This document shows, piece after piece, positions 26,713 through 35,078 of a stretch of DNA of 64,000 nt. The first letter of the stretch is position 1; each line of letters starts with the position of its first letter. The stretch comes from Streptomyces sp. TRM70350. GTDB lineage: Bacteria; Actinomycetota; Actinomycetes; Streptomycetales; Streptomycetaceae. The stretch lies in assembly GCF_019219825.1 (NCBI RefSeq), contig NZ_JAHUXH010000037.1, positions 1 through 64,000 on the forward strand, given 5' to 3'. A program made the translations under genes and the position numbers. The notes under the pieces were generated by a model that was not told the origin of the DNA, searched no databases, and saw only the letters and a list, made by a program, of their open reading frames with translations.

Positions 26713-28301
26713 CGGGCGACCATGAGACGCTGACCCTGCTGCTGTTCAGCGCGCTCGTCGCCGTCACCCTCGGGATCACGACATGGGTGAGCCGCAACCG
26801 GCAGGGTTCGGCGGAGGAGTTCTACGCTGGCGGACGGCTCTTCTCGCCCATGGAGAATGGTTTCGCCATCGCGGGCGACTACATGTCGGCCGCCTCCTTC
26901 CTGGGCATCTCCGGGCTCATCGCGCTGTTCGGCTACGACGGGATGCTGTACTCGGTGGGCTTCCTGGTGGCCTGGCTCGTCGTCCTGCTGCTGGTGGCCG
27001 AACTGGTCCGCAACTGCGGCAGGTTCACGCTCGCCGACGTGGTGGCCGCGCGGGTGCGGGAGCGGCCGGTGCGGATCGCGGCGGGAACCTCCTCGGTCAC
27101 CGTGTCCGTTCTGTATCTGGTGGCGCAGATGGTGGGTGCGGGCAGCCTGGTCGCGCTGCTGCTGGGCGGGACGAGCGAGGCGGCGCGGTCCTGGACGGTC
27201 ATCGGCGTCGGGGCGCTGATGGTGATCTGTGTGTCGTGGGGAGGGATGCGGGCCACCACGTGGATTCAGATCGTGAAGGCGGTCCTGCTGATGGGCGGGG
27301 CGATCGCCCTGACCGCGCTCGTCCTGGCGCGGTTCCACGGCGACTTCGACCAGCTGCTGCGCACCGCGGCCGCGCGCAGCGGCCAGGGTGAGGCGTTCCT
27401 CGCACCGGGACTGAAGTACGGCGGGGACTGGGCCGCCCGCTTCGACTTCATCAGCCTCGGGCTCGCCCTGGTGCTGGGGACGGCCGGGCTGCCGCACATC
27501 CTGTCCCGGTTCTACACCGTGCCGACCGCGCGGGCGGCACGGCGTTCGGTGGTGTGGGCGATCGGGCTGATCGGCGGCTTCTACCTGATGACGATCGTCC
27601 TCGGGTTCGGTGCGGCCGCCATCGTCGGACCGGGTGCCGTACGCGCGTCGAACGCGGCCGGGAACACGGCGGTTCCGCTGCTGGCGCTCGACCTGGGCGG
27701 CGGGACGGGCTCCACGGGAGGAACGGTTCTCTTCGCGATCGTCGCCGCCATCGCCTTCGCCACCATCCTCGCGGTGGTCGCCGGCATCACCCTGGCCTCC
27801 TCGGCGTCCGTGGCCCACGACCTGTATGCCTCCCTGCGGCGCGGGACGGCCGAGCCGCGCAGCGAGGTGACCGTGGCACGCGCCGCCGCGGTCGGCATCG
27901 GCGTCGTCGCCATCGCCCTCGGCCTGCTCGCGCGCGACCTCAACGTCGCCTTCCTGGTGGGCCTCGCCTTCGCCGTCGCCGCGTCGGCGAATCTGCCCGT
28001 GCTGCTCTACTCGCTGTTCTGGCGCGGCTTCACCACCCGGGGCGCGGTGTGGGCCGTCTACGGCGGACTGATCCCGGCCGTGGCGCTCGTCGCCCTGTCG
28101 CCCGTCGTGTCGGGCAGCCCCGAATCGCTCTTCCCCGGCGTCGACTTCCAGTACTTCCCGCTGCAGAACCCGGGCCTCGTCTCGATCCCCCTGGGCTTCC
28201 TGGCGGGCTGGCTCGGCACGGTCACCTCCGCCGAGACACCGGACGCCGACAAGTACGCGGAGACGCAGGTGCGGGCGCTGACGGGAGCGGGAGCGGCATA
28301 G
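26709..28301 (+). CDS. Sodium/solute symporter (ActP/MctC-like monocarboxylate permease)
   Basis: A 530-residue SSS-family transporter with about 13 membrane segments. Family hallmarks are STPE-like AEEFYAGGRLFSPMENGFAI, AGDYMSAASFLGISGLIALF, LVAQMVGAGSLVALLLG and GLPHILSRFYTVPTARAARR. The pairing with a DUF485 gene through a GTGA overlap is the acetate/pyruvate/propionate permease arrangement (actP-yjcH, mctBC). It would bring short-chain acids in with Na+ or H+. It converges with a CitAB/DcuSR-type two-component system whose regulator may control it. GTG 26709 is set by the overlap. Confidence 0.88.
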   Translation: MTGDHETLTLLLFSALVAVTLGITTWVSRNRQGSAEEFYAGGRLFSPMENGFAIAGDYMSAASFLGISGLIALFGYDGMLYSVGFLVAWLVVLLLVAELVRNCGRFTLADVVAARVRERPVRIAAGTSSVTVSVLYLVAQMVGAGSLVALLLGGTSEAARSWTVIGVGALMVICVSWGGMRATTWIQIVKAVLLMGGAIALTALVLARFHGDFDQLLRTAAARSGQGEAFLAPGLKYGGDWAARFDFISLGLALVLGTAGLPHILSRFYTVPTARAARRSVVWAIGLIGGFYLMTIVLGFGAAAIVGPGAVRASNAAGNTAVPLLALDLGGGTGSTGGTVLFAIVAAIAFATILAVVAGITLASSASVAHDLYASLRRGTAEPRSEVTVARAAAVGIGVVAIALGLLARDLNVAFLVGLAFAVAASANLPVLLYSLFWRGFTTRGAVWAVYGGLIPAVALVALSPVVSGSPESLFPGVDFQYFPLQNPGLVSIPLGFLAGWLGTVTSAETPDADKYAETQVRALTGAGAA

Positions 28302-28313
28302 CGGCGCCGAGGC

Positions 28314-28994
28314 TCAGGTGCGGGTCGCCCACACGTAGCGGTGTTCCGGGCGGCCCGCGTCGCCGTACTTGAGGGTCAGCGTGGCCCGCCCCGTGCGCTC
28401 CAGGAGCTTCAGATAGCGCTGGGCGGTCTGGCGGCTCACCCCGGTCCGTTCGGCGATCTCCTGGGCCGACAGGGGGCCTTGCGCGTTCATCAGGGACTGC
28501 CGTACGAGCTCGGCGGTGGTGGGCGAGTGCCCTTTGGGCAGGTCCGGCTCCGATGTCGCGGACAGCGCGCCGAAGATGCGGTCCACCTCCGCCTGTTCCG
28601 CCTCGCCGCCGCCGTCGAGGGTGCGGCGCAGCTCGGCGTACGCCTCCAGCTTGGCGCGCAGCCCCGCGAAGGCGAACGGCTTGACCAGGTACTGCAGCGC
28701 GCCCTGCCGCATCGCCGCCTGCACCGTCGTAATGTCGCGCGCCGCCGTCACCATGATCACGTCGGTCTGGTGGCCACGCCGGCGCATCTCCTGCACCACC
28801 GCGAGGCCCGTCTCGTCGGGCAGGTAGTGGTCCATGAGCACCAGGTCCACCTGCGGCAGCGCCTCCAGCTGCCGCAGCGCCTCGGCCGCGCTGTGCGCCT
28901 CCCCGGCGACATGGAAGCCCCGCACCTTCTCGACGTACGCGGCGTTCACACGCGCGACCCTGGTGTCGTCGTCCACGACCAGGACCTCGATCAT
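28314..28994 (-). CDS. CitB/DcuR-family response regulator
   Basis: A 226-residue regulator. The receiver domain is residues 1-120 with Asp8-10, phosphoacceptor Asp55 (VDLVLMDHYLPDETG), Thr/Lys in VIMVTAARD and LVKPFAF. A linker leads to a C-terminal helix-turn-helix, PLSAQEIAERTGVSRQTAQR then YLKLLERTGRATL, the type found in DcuR/CitB/MalR. Partners of this family respond to di- and tricarboxylates. Its ATG overlaps the sensor stop (ATGA), so the two are coupled. The gene ends 12 bases from the convergent symporter, the likely target. Confidence 0.92.
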   Translation of the reverse strand: MIEVLVVDDDTRVARVNAAYVEKVRGFHVAGEAHSAAEALRQLEALPQVDLVLMDHYLPDETGLAVVQEMRRRGHQTDVIMVTAARDITTVQAAMRQGALQYLVKPFAFAGLRAKLEAYAELRRTLDGGGEAEQAEVDRIFGALSATSEPDLPKGHSPTTAELVRQSLMNAQGPLSAQEIAERTGVSRQTAQRYLKLLERTGRATLTLKYGDAGRPEHRYVWATRT

Positions 28995-30664
28995 CGTGAC
29001 TCCTCCTCGGTGGCCCGCTGGGCCGACGGCACGGTGAGGGCCGGTTCCCCGCCCGGTTCCGCCAGGGCCTCGGGCAGGACGACGGTGAACTCCGCGCCGC
29101 CACCGGCGGCTTCGCCCACCGTCGCGGTACCGCCCTGCCGTTCCGCCAGCCTGCGCACCATGGCGAGCCCTATCCCGCGCTCCCGGTGCGCGGGCGGCTT
29201 CTTGGTGGACCACCCCTCGGTGAAGACCAACTCACGTTGCTCCGCCGGGATTCCGGGCCCGGTGTCCCGTACAGCGAGGACGGCGGTACGACCCTTGGCG
29301 TACAGCTCGACCTCCACGCGCGCGTGCGGCGTGCCCGCGGCCGCGTCCAGCGCGTTGTCCACCAGGTTGCCGACGATGGTGACCAGCCCCCGGGCGTCGA
29401 CCAGGCGGTCCGGCAGGCTCGTGCGGCCCGAGAGGCGCAGGGCGACGCCCCGCTCGGCCGCGACGGTCGCCTTGCCGACCAGCAGCGCGGCGAGCAGCGG
29501 GTCCTCGATCTTCTCGGTGACCTGTTCCGCGGTGGCCCGGTGGTCGCCGACCACCTCGCCCACGAACTCCACCGCGTCGTCGTACATCTCCAGCTCCAGC
29601 AGCCCCAGAAGCGTGTGCATCCGGTTGGCGTGCTCATGGTCCTGCGCGCGCAGGGCGTCGATCAGGCCACGCGTCGAGTCCAGCTCCCGGCCGAGCTGCT
29701 CCAGCTCGGTGCGGTCGCGCAGGGTGGCGACGGCGCCCCCGTCGTCGGTGGGCATCCGGTTGGCGACCAGGACACGCTGGCCGCGCACCGTGAGCAGGTC
29801 GGTGCCGGTCACCCGGCCGGCCAGGACGTCGGCCGTCCGTCCCTCGCCGAGCGCCTCGTCGGGGGAGCGGCCCACGGCCTCGTCCCCGATGCCCAGCAGG
29901 CGCTGCGCCTCGTCGTTGAGCAGCCGGACCCGGCCCGTGCGGTCCAGCGCGACGACGCCCTCCCGGATGCCGTGCAGCATCGCCTCGCGCTCCGCGAGCA
30001 GCCCCGCGATGTCGGAGAACGCCAGGTCCCGGGTCTGCCGCTGCACCCGCCGGGAGATCAGCCAGGCGGCCAGCGCACCGACGGCCAGGGCGCCACCGGC
30101 GTATGCCAGCAGCTCCGGGATCGCGTGGATCAGCAGCGCGCGGACGCTGTCGTACGCGATTCCGACCGAGACCGCCCCGACGATCTCCCCGTCACCGTCC
30201 CGCAGGGGCACCTTCCCGCGCGCGGAGCGGCCCAGGGTGCCCTCGTCGATCTCCATGACCTCCTGGCCGGCGAGCGCGTCGCTGGGGTCCGTCGAGACAT
30301 GCTTGCCGATCTGCGACGGTTCGGTGTGCGACCAGCGCACGCCCCGCCGGTCCATCACCACGACGTACTCGGCCTGCGTGGCCCGCCGGATCCGCTCCGC
30401 CTCCCGCTGGACGGGCCCGTCGGCCGTCGCGGGCGTGGTCCGGAGTTCCTCGGCGAGCTGCGGCTGCGCCGCGGTGGTCTGCGCGATGGCGAGCGCGCGC
30501 CGCATCGCCTGGTCGTCCAGCTGGTCGCTCAGCGGCGCGAGGAACAGCCCGGTCGCGAGCACCGCGACTCCCGCGGCGATCGCCACCTGCATCATCAGCA
30601 CCTGCGAGAACACCCGGCGGGGCAGACCGAGGCGCAGGCGGCGCGCGGGGGGAGTGGGGCTCAT
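28991..30664 (-). CDS. CitA/DcuS-type sensor histidine kinase
   Basis: A 557-residue membrane sensor. Segment one is about residues 20-42 (SQVLMMQVAIAAGVAVLATG). A roughly 130-residue extracytoplasmic PAS/PDC-type domain follows (AEYVVVMDRRGVRWSHTEPS; GKVPLRDGDGEIVGAVSVGI), then segment two (ELLAYAGGALAVGALAAWLI), a cytoplasmic PAS (LHGIREGVVALDRTGRVRLL) and an HPK5-type dimerisation segment with the phosphoacceptor His in RAQDHEHANRMHTLLGLLE. The ATPase shows IVGNLVDNALDAAAG, VRDTGPGIP and GIGLAMVRRLAERQGG. The architecture is that of carboxylate sensors; the ligand could be citrate, C4-acids or the symporter substrate. ATG at 30664 is selected as the first Met before the membrane segment. 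Confidence 0.92.
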   Translation of the reverse strand: MSPTPPARRLRLGLPRRVFSQVLMMQVAIAAGVAVLATGLFLAPLSDQLDDQAMRRALAIAQTTAAQPQLAEELRTTPATADGPVQREAERIRRATQAEYVVVMDRRGVRWSHTEPSQIGKHVSTDPSDALAGQEVMEIDEGTLGRSARGKVPLRDGDGEIVGAVSVGIAYDSVRALLIHAIPELLAYAGGALAVGALAAWLISRRVQRQTRDLAFSDIAGLLAEREAMLHGIREGVVALDRTGRVRLLNDEAQRLLGIGDEAVGRSPDEALGEGRTADVLAGRVTGTDLLTVRGQRVLVANRMPTDDGGAVATLRDRTELEQLGRELDSTRGLIDALRAQDHEHANRMHTLLGLLELEMYDDAVEFVGEVVGDHRATAEQVTEKIEDPLLAALLVGKATVAAERGVALRLSGRTSLPDRLVDARGLVTIVGNLVDNALDAAAGTPHARVEVELYAKGRTAVLAVRDTGPGIPAEQRELVFTEGWSTKKPPAHRERGIGLAMVRRLAERQGGTATVGEAAGGGAEFTVVLPEALAEPGGEPALTVPSAQRATEEESR

Positions 30665-30752
30665 ACCCACGAAGGTACGTGGGGGAGCGCGGTGCACCGT
30701 AGAGGGGTGGGGCGGATCTCCTGCAGGGTCCGGTGCTCTGCGCCGGGCGGTG

Positions 30753-31712
30753 TCAGCTCGCGAGCGCCGAAGGCCTGAGTTCGCGCAGCGCCACCACGTC
30801 CATCCGCGCCGGTGCGCCCAGGATCGACGTGCCGCAGCTCTCCGCGCGCGGGGGCAGCGACACACCCTGGGCGACGATCACGCGCCAGCGGCGTCCGTCC
30901 GCATGGGCGACGGTCACCTCCCAGCGCGGTGCGGCGCCGTCCGTGCGTACGGCGTTCTCGGTCCGTACGACGCTCAGCGCGTCCGCCGCGTACTCGCCGA
31001 CCGCCGTGCGCACGGCCAGCTCGGCCGCCTGACCGGGCCTCTCCCAGGCCGAGCGGCCACGGCAGCCCTCCAGGACGATCCGGCCCTCCTGGACGCCGTG
31101 CAGGACGTCCTTGACGGTGTGGGCCTCGGCGCGGCCGTACGCGTAGCCGTACGGCAGGACGAGCACCGTCGGCGAGAAGCGATGACCCCCCAAATGGGTG
31201 ACCTCCCAGATGCCTCCCATCCCGGACGCGGCGAGCTCGGTCGCCAACGGGCGGCCCAGGAGGGCGCAGCAGCGGTCGCGCTTGCCGTTCGTGCAGACGA
31301 GGGCGAGCGGGGCACCTGTGTGGGGGCGGCCCTGCAGCGTGGCGTCGAAGGTGTGGTGGTCACCCATGCCGAGGGCGGTGAAGTCGAGGCCGAGCAACTG
31401 CGACGGGTCGTCGGTCGTGGCGGCGCGCAGCCATGCGCTGCCCGGCATGGTGTGGGCCGCGTACACCTGGCGGGCAGCGGGCGTGCCACAGTCGGCGTGG
31501 CGCCCGGGGCGGCGGATGAGCGCGATGCGTACGCCCGTGCCCTTCGCGGCCGCCTCCAGGGCTCGGCCCAGCGCGGGGTCCAGGTGGCTCGACGTGAGCG
31601 CCCTGGCGCCCCACGGACCCGGCTGTTCCACCAGGAGCCAGGTCCTGGCGGTCGCAGCGGTTCCGGAAACGGGCTCGTCAAGGTCCCGCGAGACGGTTGC
31701 ACACCTACTCAC
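30753..31712 (-). CDS. Sucrase/ferredoxin-like family protein, iron-regulated
   Basis: A 319-residue protein of the Suc_Fer-like family, which has a thioredoxin-like [2Fe-2S] ferredoxin fold. LALVCTNGKRDRCCALLGRP and EVTHLGGHRFSPTVLVLP carry the conserved Cys and His ligands; RTWLLVEQPGPWGARAL is the usual N-terminus. In actinobacteria these genes often accompany siderophore use and may reduce ferric siderophores, which is inference from context. A near-perfect DmdR/IdeR iron box abuts the GTG start, and the -10 lies 6 bases before it, so the message looks leaderless and iron-repressed. It stands upstream of the HTH citrate synthase end-on. Confidence 0.85.
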   Translation of the reverse strand: MSRCATVSRDLDEPVSGTAATARTWLLVEQPGPWGARALTSSHLDPALGRALEAAAKGTGVRIALIRRPGRHADCGTPAARQVYAAHTMPGSAWLRAATTDDPSQLLGLDFTALGMGDHHTFDATLQGRPHTGAPLALVCTNGKRDRCCALLGRPLATELAASGMGGIWEVTHLGGHRFSPTVLVLPYGYAYGRAEAHTVKDVLHGVQEGRIVLEGCRGRSAWERPGQAAELAVRTAVGEYAADALSVVRTENAVRTDGAAPRWEVTVAHADGRRWRVIVAQGVSLPPRAESCGTSILGAPARMDVVALRELRPSALAS

Positions 31713-31731
31713 AGAGGTGAGCCTAACCTGA
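31713..31731 (-). promoter_or_regulatory. Iron box (DmdR1/IdeR-type operator)
   Basis: The plus strand reads AGAGGTGAGCCTAACCTGA, which matches the 19-bp consensus TTAGGTGAGCCTAACCTAA at 16 positions, including the 15-base core AGGTGAGCCTAACCT. On the minus strand TAGGCT (31724-31719) serves as a -10, six bases before GTG at 31712. DmdR1 with Fe2+ would block the promoter. Confidence 0.82.
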
Positions 31732-31766
31732 CTTCGTCCAGGGTGGCTTCCGGACGTCCCTGTGTC

Positions 31767-33017
31767 CTACTCCGGCAGGGGCTGCGGCGGCCGCGGACCC
31801 ACGTACTGGCCGCTGGGGCGCATCCGCAGGGGCCGCTCGCCGTACTCCTCCAGGGCGTGGGCGATCCAGCCGGCCGTACGGGCCACCGCGAAGATCGTCT
31901 CGCCGGCGGTGGCGGGCATCCCGCAGGACGCGGTGAGCACGGCGAGCGCCAGGTCGACGTTGGCGTGCAGCGGGGCGTGCCGGGCGGCGGTGGCCACGAC
32001 GTCCCGGGCGCCGGCCAGGGCGGGCTCGGCGTCGGGCATGTCCTCCAGCAGGGCGAACAGGGCACGCGCGCGCGGGTCCTCACCGGAGTACAGCCGGTGG
32101 CCGAGGCCCGGGATACGGCGGCCGGCCCGCAGCTCCGCCGCGATCACGGGCGCCGCGTCGCCCTGCTCCAACACCTCCATGAGCAGCCGGTGCGCGAGTC
32201 CGCCGGCCGCGCCGTGCAGCGGGCCCTCGATCACGCCGAGCCCGGCCGAGACGGCCGCGTAGGCGTGCGCCCGGGCCGACGCCGCGACGCGCACCGCGAG
32301 CGTCGAGGCGGCCAGGTCGTGGTCGACGAGCAGACCGAGCGCCGTGTCCAGGGCGCGCAGCGAGGCGTCATCGGGGTCGCGCTGGCTGAGCCGACCCCAG
32401 AGGCGCTGGGCCAGGGGGCCCTCGTCGCGGTACGTGTAGCGCACCGGAGGCAGCGCGGCGACGAGCGTGGGAATGAGCACGCGCGCGGTGCCCAGGACGG
32501 CCTCCTCGGAGAGGTCGAAGCGCAGCGGGTCCGCGCTGGCGGCGGCGACCGCGGCGACGCGCAACCGGTCGGTGGGGCCGCTGTGCTCGGGCAGGGCGCC
32601 GACCGCGCGCCGGGCGACGGCGACGGAGTCCTCGGGCGCGGTGAAGGTGATCCCGGGGCGCAGCCGACCCGTCCACAGCCACTCGGCGATCTCCTCGTAG
32701 CTGTGGCGCGCGGCCAGCTCGGTCGCGTCGACGCCCCGGAAGTAGTACCGGTCCTTGTCGATCAGCGTGATGCGGGTGCGGACGGCCATGTCGGCGGCGT
32801 GGGCCGGCCTCCCGCCGCTGTCCCGCCTGTTGCGCCGGGCGAGCGCCTCCACTTCCTCGGCGTCGAAAGTGCTGCCCCGGCCGCCGGGCGTGCGATGGCT
32901 GCTGAGCTGGCCGCGGCTCACGTAGGCGTACACGGTCTCCGCCTTCACGCCGAGCAGCTCGGCGGCCTCCTTGGTGCTCAGCCGCCGCCCGACGGGGCCG
33001 GGTTCTTGATCGCGCAT
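31767..33017 (-). CDS. Citrate synthase with N-terminal DNA-binding domain
   Basis: A 416-residue protein. Residues about 10-60 are an excisionase/MerR-like helix-turn-helix: RRLSTKEAAELLGVKAETVY then AYVSRGQLSSHRTPGGRGST and FDAEEVEALARR. Residues about 75-405 are citrate synthase: ITLIDKDRYYFRGVDATELA, first catalytic His in EGPLHGAAGGLAHRLL, second His in GLGHRLYSGEDPRARALF, and Asp in HANVDLALAVL. All three catalytic positions are kept, so condensation of oxaloacetate with acetyl- or propionyl-CoA is possible. The fused domain suggests it also binds DNA and may report metabolite levels. It diverges from a second citrate synthase across a perfect palindrome. ATG 33017 lies 7 bases after TACGGT (33025-33030), compatible with a leaderless message; ATG 33056 is an alternative. 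Confidence 0.9.
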   Translation of the reverse strand: MRDQEPGPVGRRLSTKEAAELLGVKAETVYAYVSRGQLSSHRTPGGRGSTFDAEEVEALARRNRRDSGGRPAHAADMAVRTRITLIDKDRYYFRGVDATELAARHSYEEIAEWLWTGRLRPGITFTAPEDSVAVARRAVGALPEHSGPTDRLRVAAVAAASADPLRFDLSEEAVLGTARVLIPTLVAALPPVRYTYRDEGPLAQRLWGRLSQRDPDDASLRALDTALGLLVDHDLAASTLAVRVAASARAHAYAAVSAGLGVIEGPLHGAAGGLAHRLLMEVLEQGDAAPVIAAELRAGRRIPGLGHRLYSGEDPRARALFALLEDMPDAEPALAGARDVVATAARHAPLHANVDLALAVLTASCGMPATAGETIFAVARTAGWIAHALEEYGERPLRMRPSGQYVGPRPPQPLPE

Positions 33018-33043
33018 GGGGGTCACCGTAGCGGCCTGGCCGG

Positions 33044-33068
33044 AATGTTGATGCAATCAACATTGACA
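33044..33068. promoter_or_regulatory. Perfect 9-3-9 palindrome overlapping a consensus -35
   Basis: AATGTTGAT-GCA-ATCAACATT occupies 33044-33064, a perfect inverted repeat. Its right arm overlaps TTGACA (33063-33068), a consensus -35 that, with GACAGT 18 bases on (33087-33092), would drive the rightward citrate synthase. A TTGATGC half-site recurs inverted at 33094-33100. A protein bound here would occlude both divergent promoters; the HTH citrate synthase is the obvious candidate, by inference. Confidence 0.8.
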
Positions 33069-33116
33069 GACGTCTAGTCAATCATGGACAGTCGCATCAA
33101 GTCCAGGGAGGAAATC

Positions 33117-34328
33117 ATGTCCGTCAACAGGTCCGCATCCACTCCTGTCGACGTACCGCGAGGACTCGCGGGCGTCGTCGTGACCGACACCGAGATCGGT
33201 GACGTACGGGGTCTTGAGGGCTTCTACCACTATCGCCAGTACTCGGCCGTCGAGCTCGCGCAAACCCGCCCCTTCGAGGACGTCTGGCATCTCCTGGTCG
33301 AGGGCGAACTGCCGGACGCCGTGCGCGCGGCCGCCTTCGCCGCCGAGACCGCGGCGCTGCGGCGGCTGCCCGGCGAGGTGTCGGCGGCGCTGCCCGCCAT
33401 CGCGGCGGCCGGCGGCGGCTCCGGTCCGCTCGCCGGGCTGCGCACGGCGCTCTCCCTGCTGGGTGCCGCGCAGGGCTTCCGCCCGCTGTACGACACCGAC
33501 GCGGACCGGCGGCGCGAGGACACGCTCGAGGCGACCGCGGCCGTACCGACCGTGCTCACCGCGCTGCACCGGCTGGGGAGGGGGCTCGCTCCGGTGCCCC
33601 CGCGCGAGGACCTGTCGTACGCGGCGAACTACCTGTACATGTTGACGGGCGAGGAGCCGGATCCGCAGCGTGCTCGTGCGGTCGAGCAATACCTGATCTC
33701 AACCATTGATCACGGATTCAATGCATCAACCTTCACTGCGCGGGTCATCGCATCCACAGGCGCCGACGTGGCCGCATGCCTCGTGGGCGCGGTCGGAGCG
33801 CTCTCGGGGCCGTTGCACGGAGGCGCCCCGAGCCGGGCGCTGGACACCCTGGACGCGATCGGCACGGTGGACCGCATCGACCCCTGGATCCGGGAACGCG
33901 TCCTCGCCGGCGACCGCATCATGGGCTTCGGCCACCCCGTCTACCGCACCGAAGATCCCCGCTCCCGCATGCTGCGTGGCATCGCCCAGCAGTTCGGCGG
34001 GCCGCTCGTCGACTTCGCGATGGAGGTCGAGCGCCGGGTGGAGGCGATCCTCGCCGAGCTCAAGCCCGGCCGCGAACTGCACACCAACGTCGAGTTCTAC
34101 GCCGGCGTGGTCATGGAACTCTGCGGCCTGCCCCGGGAGATGTTCACCCCCACCTTCGCCGCGGCACGGGTGGTCGGCTGGAGCGCCAACATCCTGGAAC
34201 AGTCCCGAGACTCGAAGATCATTCGCCCGGCGGCGCGGTATGTGGGGCCGGAGCCGCACAGGACGGTGCCGGAGGGGGCTGACGTCAGGAGGCGCCTGCA
34301 GGGCCGCCGTTCCGCGCTTCCTGGATAG
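33117..34328 (+). CDS. citA: Citrate synthase 2 / methylcitrate synthase-like
   Basis: A 403-residue citrate synthase. RGLAGVVVTDTEIGDVRGLE is the N-terminus typical of actinobacterial CitA. Catalytic His occurs in GPLHGGAPSRALDTL and in GFGHPVYRTEDPRSRML. The third catalytic position is Glu in ELHTNVEFYAGVVMEL, where most bacterial enzymes have Asp; Glu is also found in mycobacterial-type CitA. AGGGAGGAAATC before ATG 33117 is an excellent ribosome site. Codons at about 33689-33735 (encoding YLISTIDHGFNAST) are strikingly AT-rich for this genome. The last 44 bases overlap the convergent DUF6082 gene, and the tail RRRLQGRRSALPG is atypical, so the annotated stop may not be ancestral. Confidence 0.92.
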   Translation: MSVNRSASTPVDVPRGLAGVVVTDTEIGDVRGLEGFYHYRQYSAVELAQTRPFEDVWHLLVEGELPDAVRAAAFAAETAALRRLPGEVSAALPAIAAAGGGSGPLAGLRTALSLLGAAQGFRPLYDTDADRRREDTLEATAAVPTVLTALHRLGRGLAPVPPREDLSYAANYLYMLTGEEPDPQRARAVEQYLISTIDHGFNASTFTARVIASTGADVAACLVGAVGALSGPLHGGAPSRALDTLDAIGTVDRIDPWIRERVLAGDRIMGFGHPVYRTEDPRSRMLRGIAQQFGGPLVDFAMEVERRVEAILAELKPGRELHTNVEFYAGVVMELCGLPREMFTPTFAAARVVGWSANILEQSRDSKIIRPAARYVGPEPHRTVPEGADVRRRLQGRRSALPG

Positions 34329-34983
34329 CCTGCTCGATGATCCGGAAGAGTTTTCCTTCGTCGCTGTCGGGCGGCAGGCCCTCCTTCGCTGCGCGCGACG
34401 CCGCCCAATAGCGCTGGAACGCGGGGCTCCGTATCAACGAACGGGCGTACTCGAGTAATGCCGTCTCGGTGATTCCTCCCCACTTGTACACGAGTAGGTA
34501 ATGGCCGAAAGTCAGGTTGGCGAAAAGGTACTGGCGAACCACCTCGGGTTCCTCGTCCGGATAGTCGTTCCAGACGTGCGCCAGGTGGGGGTCGTCCATC
34601 ACCATCTGAGTCAGCTGCACGTGCAGTGCGCGCAGGTCCGCCTCGGCACTGCGGCGCAATTCGTCCCGCGAGGCGATGAGTTCCTGGCGCTGCAACGCGA
34701 GTTCCTGGCGCTGCATACGCAGCTCTCGTTGCTGGAACAGCAAGGTGACTACGAGGAGAAGGAGCGCCAGGCCCGAGAAGACGGCGCTCATCCCTCCGAA
34801 GTAGTTTCCGAGGGCGCTGCGTTCCATCGCTGTCTGTCGTCCGCCGTTGGCTTCCTCGACTCCACTGACGAGCCAGCCGCTGACCGCGATGGAGGCGACA
34901 CCCACGAGGATCGTTCCGGCGATCGCCGCCGCTCCCCATGCGCAGAACCAGATCAGCGATTGACTCAAACGTCGATGCGCCAT
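34285..34983 (-). CDS. DUF6082 membrane protein
   Basis: A 232-residue protein. Two N-terminal membrane segments (LIWFCAWGAAAIAGTILVGV; GMSAVFSGLALLLLVVTLLF) are followed by a coiled stretch FQQRELRMQRQELALQRQEL and a helical cytoplasmic domain with DDPHLAHVWNDYPDEEPEVV, QYLFANLTFGHYLLVYKWGG and EYARSLIRSPAFQRYWAASR. This is the DUF6082 family, abundant in Streptomyces accessory regions and without known function. GGAGGG five bases before ATG 34983 confirms the start. The gene overlaps the citrate synthase 3' end. Confidence 0.82.
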   Translation of the reverse strand: MAHRRLSQSLIWFCAWGAAAIAGTILVGVASIAVSGWLVSGVEEANGGRQTAMERSALGNYFGGMSAVFSGLALLLLVVTLLFQQRELRMQRQELALQRQELIASRDELRRSAEADLRALHVQLTQMVMDDPHLAHVWNDYPDEEPEVVRQYLFANLTFGHYLLVYKWGGITETALLEYARSLIRSPAFQRYWAASRAAKEGLPPDSDEGKLFRIIEQAIQEARNGGPAGAS

Positions 34984-35078
34984 GAATCCCTCCCCAGGTC
35001 GGCGGGATACTGCCCGACGCCTGGGGCGGGAAACCGGGTGGGGAGGACGAGCACGGCGCCGGAGTCGGTTACCTGGGA

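Noticed and set aside
28341..33077. 1578-residue plus-strand frame across the sensor kinase, ferredoxin-like and citrate synthase genes
   Set aside because: It is antisense to four well-supported genes, has no recognisable domain and its composition is that of a shadow frame in high-GC DNA.
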